NCBI GenBank assembly: GCA_030731175.1
Contig: JANQUM010000244.1
Location: 1 to 5,091, forward strand
Origin: Spirosomataceae bacterium
GTDB taxonomy: Bacteria > Bacteroidota > Bacteroidia > Cytophagales > Spirosomataceae
Length of the DNA: 5,091 bases
Direction: 5' to 3'
Positions within the stretch are counted from its first letter, which is position 1, and each line of letters begins with the position of its first letter. Of the stretch, positions 1 to 5,091 are shown in pieces. A program made the position numbers and the translations under genes. The notes beneath the pieces were generated by a model. The model made no database searches. It was not told where the DNA came from and saw only the letters and a list, made by a program, of their open reading frames with translations.

Positions 1-12
1 ATTGACGACGAA

Positions 13-1092
13 TCACCAATACTTTTTCCACTTAAAGTATATCCATAGCCCGATTACGATAACGCCCATTCCTCCCAGCGTATAGAAATAACCGTTGGGG
101 CTTTGTAGTTCGGGCATATTGGCGAAGTTCATGCCATATAAGCCCGCAATAAAGCTTAAAGGCATAAAAATAGCTGTGTAAATAGTGAGCGTTTTCATTA
201 CTTCGTTCATCTTATTACTAAGCGAAGAGAGGTACGTGTTCATTATGTTATCGGCAATATCACGGTAGGTATCGAGTGTTTCTATGGTTTGGAAAACGTG
301 GTCTTGCACGTCACGGAGGTAAACATTTACTTGGTTTCCGACTAAAACGGAGTCTTCTCTGATCAACGCTCCAAGCACATCACGGAGTGGTAGCACCGCT
401 TTTCTCATGAATGTCATTTCGCGTTTGAGAGCATACAGTTGATTTTGATGCTTGGGCGTGGGGTCATTCAAAACGCTTTCTTCCAGTTCTTCGAGGTGTT
501 GCGTTATTCTCTCCAAAACGACGTAATAATTATCCACGATGACATCAAGCAGAGCGTACAATAAATAATCTGCTTTTCGTTGCCGAATGCGGCTCATTGG
601 GTTGCGTAGCCGCTCATGAATAGAGGTGAAATTATCGGTTTTGTCTTGTTCCTGAAATGAAATTAAGAAGTTCTCGCCTAAAATTAAACTGACTTGTTCG
701 GTATCTACATCAAGAGTTTCGGCGTTGAAATGGAGCATTTTTGCGACAACAAATAACAAATTCGCTTCCTCAAATTGCTCGATTTTTGCTTTTTGTGTTG
801 TATTCAAAACGTCTTCCAAAAGAAGGGGGTGCAGGTTAAATTGTTGCCCAATCATTTCCACAATTCGCTCTTCGTGCACGCCGTCAATATCCAGCCAGAT
901 GACTTTTTCTGGCGTAGGCTGCAAGAAACAATTCTCCACTTTCTTTATCACTTTTTCCGTAACGCCTTCGGCATCGTACTGAAATCGGTTAATTACCGTC
1001 CGTTCTACTACTTCTTTACCGATGTACAGTAAACTACCCGGTTTAGAGAATACTTGTTGTTGCGGAGATTTGAATCGGTTTTTCTTTGCCAT
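13..1092 (-). CDS. corA: CorA-family magnesium/cobalt transporter, complete
   Basis: This gene encodes a 359-residue inner-membrane channel for Mg2+ (and Co2+ or similar divalent cations) of the CorA family, which works as a homopentamer. Residues 1-290 form the cytoplasmic funnel. They include the conserved HPLLLEDVLN segment (88-97), EQVSLIL (132-138), RKADYLLYALLD (172-183) and YLRDVQDH (258-265). Asp94 and Asp261 sit where Thermotoga CorA has its inter-subunit metal-sensing acids, by remembered alignment. The conserved SNKMNEVMK stretch (292-300) leads into transmembrane helix 1 (about 300-319). The diagnostic YGMNF (319-323) and MPEL (326-329) follow as the pore-mouth loop, then helix 2 (about 336-353) and a basic KWKK tail. 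Length matches the Thermotoga-type proteins (about 350 residues), so the gene appears intact. The ATG at 1092 gives a family-like N terminus. A terminator lies upstream, so it probably has its own promoter in 1093-1163; only a poor candidate is visible there. Substrate choice among Mg2+, Co2+ and Ni2+ cannot be read from sequence. Confidence 0.96.
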   Translation of the reverse strand: MAKKNRFKSPQQQVFSKPGSLLYIGKEVVERTVINRFQYDAEGVTEKVIKKVENCFLQPTPEKVIWLDIDGVHEERIVEMIGQQFNLHPLLLEDVLNTTQKAKIEQFEEANLLFVVAKMLHFNAETLDVDTEQVSLILGENFLISFQEQDKTDNFTSIHERLRNPMSRIRQRKADYLLYALLDVIVDNYYVVLERITQHLEELEESVLNDPTPKHQNQLYALKREMTFMRKAVLPLRDVLGALIREDSVLVGNQVNVYLRDVQDHVFQTIETLDTYRDIADNIMNTYLSSLSNKMNEVMKTLTIYTAIFMPLSFIAGLYGMNFANMPELQSPNGYFYTLGGMGVIVIGLWIYFKWKKYW

Positions 1093-1163
1093 TGTGTGCG
1101 GGTAAAGTTGTGGGTTGCAAGATAATGGTTTCGTTTTAAAAGTTGCTCTTAACTCATTTCTAA

Positions 1164-1195
1164 TAAAAAAGCACCCGCTATTTCTAACGGATGCT
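1164..1195 (-). terminator. Rho-independent terminator after the surface protein gene
   Basis: Read on the minus strand, AGCATCCGTT and AGCGGGTGCT pair as a 10-bp stem (two G-U wobbles) around a 6-nt AGAAAT loop, followed directly by five T's (1169-1165). On the plus strand the stem occupies 1170-1195. It begins 29 nt after the stop codon of the surface protein gene. The T-tract lies only on the minus-strand exit side, so the terminator is directional and stops transcription coming from 3123-1225 before it reaches corA. Confidence 0.85.
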
Positions 1196-1224
1196 CACTC
1201 AAAAAAGGCTCAAACAATAAAACT

Positions 1225-3123
1225 TTACTTATCCAATTTTTTGATAATTGCTTCTAAACGTTCAATTCTCTTATCGGCTTCAATGGCATAAAGCGTTAGT
1301 TCTTCAACTTTTTGAAGAAGTTTTACACTCATATCTAATACGTCCATTCCTTGGTCGGTAGCTTCTTGTGCAGAGTAAATACCTGGCAAATGCCCGAAAG
1401 TATTGATGTGTTTTTCCACTTCGTAAAGGGGCATTAGTTTGTAATTTGGCTTGAATACATAATCCGCCCATTTGTCCAAATTTGGGACAGCAATGCGGAG
1501 GCGTTCGGTAAGGATACCTTTACTTACGAACAGGTTATAGCCGGTTGGGAATTTGGTAATTCCTTCGCCAATCACAACCTGCCCGGCGTTCTGTAACTCA
1601 ACCCGTGTTCCCGTTTTTTTCCATTGTCCAGCTTCGGTACTTCCCACGCCATCGGTAGCTAAAATGACATTTCCGTTTGTGTCAAGTGTCAAAACTTTGC
1701 CGTTTGATGCAGTTGGTGTACTATTTGCAGACAGGTTATCAAATTTTAGTTGTCCTCGTTTGATGATCAAACCGTTGGCGGCAGTTAAACTGCTCGCAAC
1801 TTCCAAATCTCTTCGTATAAAGACCTTTCCGGTGTTTACGTTCAGGATGTCATTTCCCACAATTTGCCAAGCCGTTTCTGCTTTCGCCGTTTCGGCATTT
1901 ACTAAAATTATATTACCTAAATTATCGAGGCTCAATGATTTTCCGTTAGCCTCGAGTGCCGCTGATTGGGCGTTTAGTTTCTTAAAAACCACGCCGCCTT
2001 CTTGAACTTCAAGTCGGTTACTTTTTACGGTTTGGGCTACAATTAAGTTCTTGGTTAGGGATACGTCAACGTCGGTTGCGTTTTGGATAGTATTGGCTCG
2101 TTCTATCCACAAATTGGTAGTTGCTGCTGCACTATTTGGCCCCGAACTCGAAACCAAGATTACATTACCTGCTTCGTCAACCGAAAGGGCTTTTCCGTTG
2201 GAAACCAACGCCGCCGACACGCTCGTCAGGGTTTGAAATTGCAAACCACTGTCTCCGTCCCGGTCTCCTTTAATACTTAGCTTGTTTGTTGGTTCGGAGG
2301 TGTTTATACCTACAAATTTTGTTTTAAAATCTCCGTAAATGAGTGGAATTTGCGAAGCGTTATTGTTGATATAAAGTTTGTTATCACCTTGCTCGAAATA
2401 TCCTGCCTGAAAACCCACAAAGACGTTAGCACTTCCTTTTGACCGAAACCCCGCCATAGCTCCTAACGCAGTATTTTTATCACCGATTAAGCTTGATGAG
2501 AGCGTCAAGCTACCCAGGGCAACGTTGTATTGTCCGTTTTCGTGACTAAACATGGATTGAAAACCAATCACTACGTTGTCGTTTCCGGTGCTGGCACGCT
2601 GCAATGCAAACGCACCGATCACAACGGAATTAAAAGATTTTGTTGCCCACCCAGTTTTATAGCCAAAAAAAGTGTTGCTTCTCTTGGAGTCAAGTAAACC
2701 TGAAAATTCGTTATTAATTTTAAAAATCAGCGGAGAGTCGTCGGTCGTTCCCAAGAAAAAATCAGTTCCTAATGCTTCATTTCCTGTGGTTCTCCAACTG
2801 GTTGAATTTGCGGCAAGGCTCGCAGCCGTGAGGGTAGAAAGTGCTTGCCAATCTGTACCGTCATACATATATACGCCAAGCAGCAAGTCATGTTGATAAA
2901 CCATCAAACCCGCGGCGGGGCGTTGAATCGAAAGTCGCTGCTGGGAGCTCATCCGAGGTAGCAGCAAACCTTTTGTGGTGGAGAACACGTCCAAAATTGC
3001 TGATTCGTCCGGTTCTGTAGTGCCAACACCCACACCTTGTTGAGCGGTCAATTTTATGCTACTGAAAAGACATGCCAAACCCACGCTAATCACGGTTGTG
3101 ATTATTCTTCTTCTTAAAATCAT
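1225..3123 (-). CDS. Exported modular repeat protein, adhesin or tail-fibre-like, Bacteroidota type
   Basis: This is a 632-residue probable cell-surface protein of unknown function. A basic N terminus (ILRRR) and hydrophobic stretch form a signal peptide of about 27 residues, with likely cleavage after TAQ. Residues 30-95 carry a region common at the start of Bacteroidota surface proteins (GVGVGTTEPDESAILDV, KGLLLPRMSSQQR, GLMVYQHDL, MYDGTDWQAL). Residues 149-245 hold six short N-x-x-hydrophobic-G repeats, resembling the beta-roll head of trimeric autotransporter adhesins. Residues 293-489 hold three copies of a module ending NGK-x-L-[ST]-[VL]-D-x-x-GN-[VI]-IL, separated by more variable strands. 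Residues 550-632 form a conserved C-terminal domain (WADYVF, HLPGIYSA) ending in a probable coiled coil (about 597-632). The C-terminal domain suggests trimerisation as in tail-fibre-like proteins, but the SD-x-x-LK-type signature of self-cleaving S74 chaperones is not seen. I also see no type IX secretion C-terminal domain, lipobox or outer-membrane anchor, so the route past the outer membrane is unclear. The ATG at 3123 places the signal peptide correctly. Confidence 0.8.
   Translation of the reverse strand: MILRRRIITTVISVGLACLFSSIKLTAQQGVGVGTTEPDESAILDVFSTTKGLLLPRMSSQQRLSIQRPAAGLMVYQHDLLLGVYMYDGTDWQALSTLTAASLAANSTSWRTTGNEALGTDFFLGTTDDSPLIFKINNEFSGLLDSKRSNTFFGYKTGWATKSFNSVVIGAFALQRASTGNDNVVIGFQSMFSHENGQYNVALGSLTLSSSLIGDKNTALGAMAGFRSKGSANVFVGFQAGYFEQGDNKLYINNNASQIPLIYGDFKTKFVGINTSEPTNKLSIKGDRDGDSGLQFQTLTSVSAALVSNGKALSVDEAGNVILVSSSGPNSAAATTNLWIERANTIQNATDVDVSLTKNLIVAQTVKSNRLEVQEGGVVFKKLNAQSAALEANGKSLSLDNLGNIILVNAETAKAETAWQIVGNDILNVNTGKVFIRRDLEVASSLTAANGLIIKRGQLKFDNLSANSTPTASNGKVLTLDTNGNVILATDGVGSTEAGQWKKTGTRVELQNAGQVVIGEGITKFPTGYNLFVSKGILTERLRIAVPNLDKWADYVFKPNYKLMPLYEVEKHINTFGHLPGIYSAQEATDQGMDVLDMSVKLLQKVEELTLYAIEADKRIERLEAIIKKLDK
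1657..1752 (-). repeat. Stalk module copy 3 (residues 458-489)
   Basis: This is the third copy, beginning QLKFDNL and ending SNGKVLTLDTNGNVILA, 81 residues after copy 2. A fourth, incomplete unit follows: it has the W-x-x-x-G-x-x-V opening (WKKTGTRVEL, 501-510) and strands, then runs into the C-terminal domain instead of the NGK block. Confidence 0.7.
1900..1995 (-). repeat. Stalk module copy 2 (residues 377-408)
   Basis: This is the second copy, beginning GVVFKKL and ending ANGKSLSLDNLGNIILV, 84 residues after copy 1. The linker before it starts with LWIERANTIQN and contains NLIVAQTVKSNRLEV, matching the layout of the linker before copy 3. Confidence 0.7.
2152..2247 (-). repeat. Stalk module copy 1 (residues 293-324)
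   Basis: This is the first of three related 32-residue blocks. It begins GLQFQTL and ends SNGKALSVDEAGNVILV. It follows a VGINTSEPTNKLSIKG segment (271-286), which echoes the GVGTTEPD start of the mature protein. Confidence 0.7.
2389..2679 (-). repeat. Six-fold head repeat in the surface protein (residues 149-245)
   Basis: The protein repeats a short motif with Asn followed by small or hydrophobic residues and Gly: NTFFG (150), NSVVIG (165), NVVIG (183), NVALG (200), NTALG (217) and NVFVG (233). The Asn residues are spaced 15, 18, 17, 17 and 16 apart. This resembles the left-handed beta-roll of YadA-like heads. The fold is inferred from the repeat pattern only. The repeats are diverged at the DNA level, so recent slippage is unlikely. 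Confidence 0.65.
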
Positions 3124-3318
3124 TTGAAATAGGTAAATTTATAGACTCACTAAATGTTACTAAATTCGCTACAAATAAAATGCCAATAGTTGCAAATGAT
3201 TGAAATAATTATAATTGCCAACGAAAATTTTATTTTTTGAGCAGAAACCCGTTAAATAATTTAGTACAATGTTTTTTTAAAAATAACATCGCTTTTTTCT
3301 TTAGTAGCTGATTCTGTT

Positions 3319-3326
3319 TACTTTTG
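3319..3326 (+). promoter_or_regulatory. Candidate Bacteroidota -7 promoter element for pfkA
   Basis: TACTTTTG is an exact match to the TAnnTTTG -7 consensus of the Bacteroidota primary sigma factor. It lies 47 nt before the pfkA ATG, which would give a leader of about 40 nt. The -33 region about 20 nt upstream is a T-run (3293-3298) without a true TTTG, so the call rests mainly on the -7 match and its position. Confidence 0.5.
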
Positions 3327-3373
3327 CGTGATTCTAAAAATGCCAAAGAAGTTACGTTTCTTAATTTAGTTGT

Positions 3374-4348
3374 ATGAAAAAAATTGCTGTTTTTACTTCC
3401 GGTGGCGACGCACCGGGCATGAATGCCTGCATCAGGGCGGTAGTTCGTGGTGCTATTTATCACGGGGTCGAAATTGTTGGTATCAGAAGAGGTTATAACG
3501 GAATGATTTCCGGTGACATTTTTCCGATGGATTCCCGATCGGTAAGTAATATTGTTCAACGTGGAGGAACGGTGCTCAAATCTGCGAGAAGTAAAGAATT
3601 TGTAACCCCGGAAGGTCGCAAAAAAGCCTACGAGAATATAATGTCGCACGGTATTGACGGTTTGATTGCTATCGGTGGAAACGGAACATTCACCGGTGCC
3701 GAGATTTTTTATAACGAATATCAAATTCCGACAGTTGGCTGTCCCGGTACTATAGATAACGATCTTTACGGAACTGATTATACCATCGGTTTTGATACGG
3801 CGGTGAATACTTCGCTCGAAGCGATTGACAAAATCCGTGATACCGCCGACTCGCACGATCGTATTTTCTTCATCGAAGTAATGGGACGAGATTCGGGATA
3901 CATTGCCATTCAATCTGGAATTGGTGGCGGTGCCGAAATTGTGATGGTTCCTGAAACGCATACCCCGCTTAAAAAAGTGGTTTCGACCTTGAAAGACGGC
4001 TGGAAACGCCAGAAATCGTCTTCTATTGTTGTAGTCGCGGAAGGCGACGAAGCCGGAAACGCAACCGATATTGCTAATTCTATCAAAGAGCAAGTAGGTG
4101 ATAAACTTGATATTCGGGTTACCACGCTTGGGCACATTCAGCGAGGCGGAACTCCAACTGCTTACGACAGGATTCTTGCAAGCCGCCTCGGACTCGGTGC
4201 AATTGAGGGGTTACTCAACGGTCATAAAAACGAAATGGCGGGAATTGTAAACAACGAATTGGTTTACACACCTTTTATTGATACGATCAAAAAACGCAAA
4301 CCCATCCACGATGATTTACTGCGTATGGTTCATATACTGAGCATTTGA
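3374..4348 (+). CDS. pfkA: ATP-dependent 6-phosphofructokinase
   Basis: This 324-residue cytoplasmic enzyme phosphorylates fructose 6-phosphate to fructose 1,6-bisphosphate, the committed step of glycolysis, normally as a homotetramer. Visible sites are TSGGDAPGMN (8-17, nucleotide binding), GGNGT (101-105), PGTIDND (124-130, with catalytic base Asp128), MGRDSGY (170-176), Glu223, Arg248 and GHIQRGG (253-259, with His254 and Arg257). Arg163 and Arg172 match the E. coli substrate-binding arginines. Gly104 and Gly125 are the residues typical of ATP users; PPi-dependent enzymes carry Asp and Lys there. Arg21, Arg25 and Arg155 of the ADP/PEP effector site are kept, so allosteric control is likely but inferred. 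One oddity is Asn103, where E. coli has the Mg-ATP ligand Asp103. Length is normal (E. coli 320). An in-frame TAA at 3362 leaves ATG 3374 as the start, and the leader is AT-rich with no Shine-Dalgarno. pssA follows after 88 bp. Confidence 0.97.
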   Translation: MKKIAVFTSGGDAPGMNACIRAVVRGAIYHGVEIVGIRRGYNGMISGDIFPMDSRSVSNIVQRGGTVLKSARSKEFVTPEGRKKAYENIMSHGIDGLIAIGGNGTFTGAEIFYNEYQIPTVGCPGTIDNDLYGTDYTIGFDTAVNTSLEAIDKIRDTADSHDRIFFIEVMGRDSGYIAIQSGIGGGAEIVMVPETHTPLKKVVSTLKDGWKRQKSSSIVVVAEGDEAGNATDIANSIKEQVGDKLDIRVTTLGHIQRGGTPTAYDRILASRLGLGAIEGLLNGHKNEMAGIVNNELVYTPFIDTIKKRKPIHDDLLRMVHILSI

Positions 4349-4436
4349 TTTTCGGAGTTAAAAGGAGAAAGGTTAATCGTTAAAAGGAAAATGCCGAGAA
4401 GAAATTGATGACCCCGGTAACGTTAACTACAATTAT

Positions 4437-5091
4437 ATGAAGCTATTTACGATTCCGAATTTTATGACGCTCGGCAATTTGCTTTGCGGATGTTTGGGTA
4501 TTCTTTCCGTTTTTGAAGGAAACGTAATTTCGGCTTCCGTTTTTATCGGAATCGCCCTTTTACTTGATTTCGGGGATGGATTTGCGGCTCGACTCTTAAA
4601 CTCGGCTTCGCCCATTGGGAAAGAGCTTGACTCGCTCGCTGATGTTGTGTCATTTGGGGTTTTACCCTCGTTTATGCTATTTAACGAGTTGATAAACAAT
4701 GAGTTAACAAACGGATATGTTGCTTATGCCGCTTTTGTAATTGCCCTTTTTTCGGCGTTGCGGTTGGCGAAATTCAACGTGGATACGCGACAAACGGATT
4801 CATTTATCGGAGTGCCAACTCCCGCTAACGCCATGGTAATTGCGGCATTACCGCTTATTCAAACGTACCAACCTGCCTACGCTGCGTTCATTTCGCCGTT
4901 GGTTATATTGGTATATATTGTTGTGATGAGCTACCTCTTAATCTCAGAATTACCGCTTTTCGCCCTCAAATTCAAATCTTACGCTTGGTCGGCAAATAGC
5001 TACGTATATAGCTTCCTGATTGCTTCGCTGGTGTTGCTGCTGGTTTTTAAATTCTTCGCCGTGCAGTTGATTATTGTGCTTTATATAGGCA
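4437..5091 (+). CDS. pssA: CDP-diacylglycerol-serine O-phosphatidyltransferase, 3' end beyond window
   Basis: This gene makes phosphatidylserine from CDP-diacylglycerol and L-serine in the inner membrane, the step before phosphatidylethanolamine. The first 218 residues are present and the frame is still open at the window edge. The CDP-alcohol phosphotransferase signature is complete: Asp44, Asp47-Gly48, Ala51-Arg52, Gly61, Asp65 and Asp69 in DFGDGFAAR followed by PIGKELDSLAD. The N terminus (MKLFTIPNFMTLGNLLCG) and the segments RLAKFNVDTRQTDSFIG (109-125) and PTPANAM (127-133) are typical of the Bacteroidota PssA type, which separates it from PgsA. Several hydrophobic helices are evident, at about 12-26, 30-46, 95-110, 131-142, 149-170 and 190-216. 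Family members are about 230-250 residues, so perhaps 15-30 residues are missing. The frame is open back to a TAA at 4374 but has no ATG, GTG or TTG before 4437, and homology begins right at that ATG. No Shine-Dalgarno is visible. It may be cotranscribed with pfkA. Confidence 0.93.
   Translation, partial: MKLFTIPNFMTLGNLLCGCLGILSVFEGNVISASVFIGIALLLDFGDGFAARLLNSASPIGKELDSLADVVSFGVLPSFMLFNELINNELTNGYVAYAAFVIALFSALRLAKFNVDTRQTDSFIGVPTPANAMVIAALPLIQTYQPAYAAFISPLVILVYIVVMSYLLISELPLFALKFKSYAWSANSYVYSFLIASLVLLLVFKFFAVQLIIVLYIG

Noticed and set aside
1118..1124. Possible corA promoter, TATCTTG on the minus strand
   Set aside because: It matches TAnnTTTG poorly, and no properly spaced -33 element is visible. 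corA should have a promoter in 1093-1163, but it cannot be placed.
1553..2005. 150-codon plus-strand frame inside the surface protein gene
   Set aside because: It is antisense to the repeat modules. The long frame follows from the biased codon use of the repeats and has no recognisable features.
2196..2210. Perfect inverted repeat CGTTGG-AAA-CCAACG
   Set aside because: It lies inside stalk module copy 1 and encodes the conserved SNG region. It has no T-tract, so it is most likely a coding coincidence.
3172..3196. Possible minus-strand promoter for the surface protein gene: TTTATTTG (3179-3172) with TTTG (3196-3193)
   Set aside because: The -7 element has one mismatch to TAnnTTTG, and the 13-nt gap to the upstream TTTG is shorter than the usual 17-23 nt. 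It is only a weak candidate in AT-rich DNA.
3207..3216. 10-bp palindrome AATTATAATT in the divergent region
   Set aside because: It is made only of A and T in AT-rich DNA, so it is expected by chance and has no supporting context.
3230..4135. 301-codon open frame on the minus strand opposite pfkA
   Set aside because: It is antisense to a clearly recognisable pfkA, and its translation is rich in Asn, Arg, Ser and Phe with no domain motif. It is a shadow of the pfkA codon pattern.
4433..4699. 88-codon minus-strand frame over the start of pssA
   Set aside because: It lies opposite the conserved catalytic region of pssA, and its Ser/Lys/Pro-rich translation resembles no family.

Overview
The window looks like ordinary chromosomal DNA from a member of the Bacteroidota. 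Three things point there. The long surface protein opens and closes with sequence types very common in that phylum (an N-terminal GVGVGTTEPD / TTKGLLLPRM region and a C-terminal HLPGIYSA region). Start codons are preceded by AT-rich leaders without a Shine-Dalgarno sequence. A TAnnTTTG-type promoter element (TACTTTTG) lies upstream of pfkA. The encoded CorA, PfkA and PssA also resemble Bacteroidota family members. The genus cannot be fixed from this sequence; a Cytophagales-like or related environmental lineage is a guess.

Layout. On the minus strand, reading leftwards, are a 632-residue exported repeat protein (3123-1225), a rho-independent terminator (1195-1164) and a complete CorA-type divalent metal transporter (1092-13). 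On the plus strand, diverging from the surface protein gene across a 250-bp AT-rich region (3124-3373), are pfkA for ATP-dependent 6-phosphofructokinase (3374-4348) and, 88 bp later, pssA for CDP-diacylglycerol-serine phosphatidyltransferase. The pssA gene starts at 4437 and is cut off by the window end.

How the genes relate. pfkA and pssA are codirectional, with no terminator or promoter visible between them, so cotranscription is plausible although the enzymes serve different pathways (glycolysis and phosphatidylethanolamine synthesis). corA is housekeeping metal transport and is separated by the terminator from the surface protein gene upstream of it. The surface protein is the only accessory-like gene: a signal peptide, a beta-roll-like head of six short repeats, three copies of a module recurring every 81-84 residues, and a C-terminal domain ending in a probable coiled coil. 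No mobile element, CRISPR array, RNA gene or defence system was found. I see no convincing evidence of an undescribed multi-gene system; the points most worth checking are the surface protein's architecture and export route, and an Asp-to-Asn change at the Mg-ATP site of PfkA.
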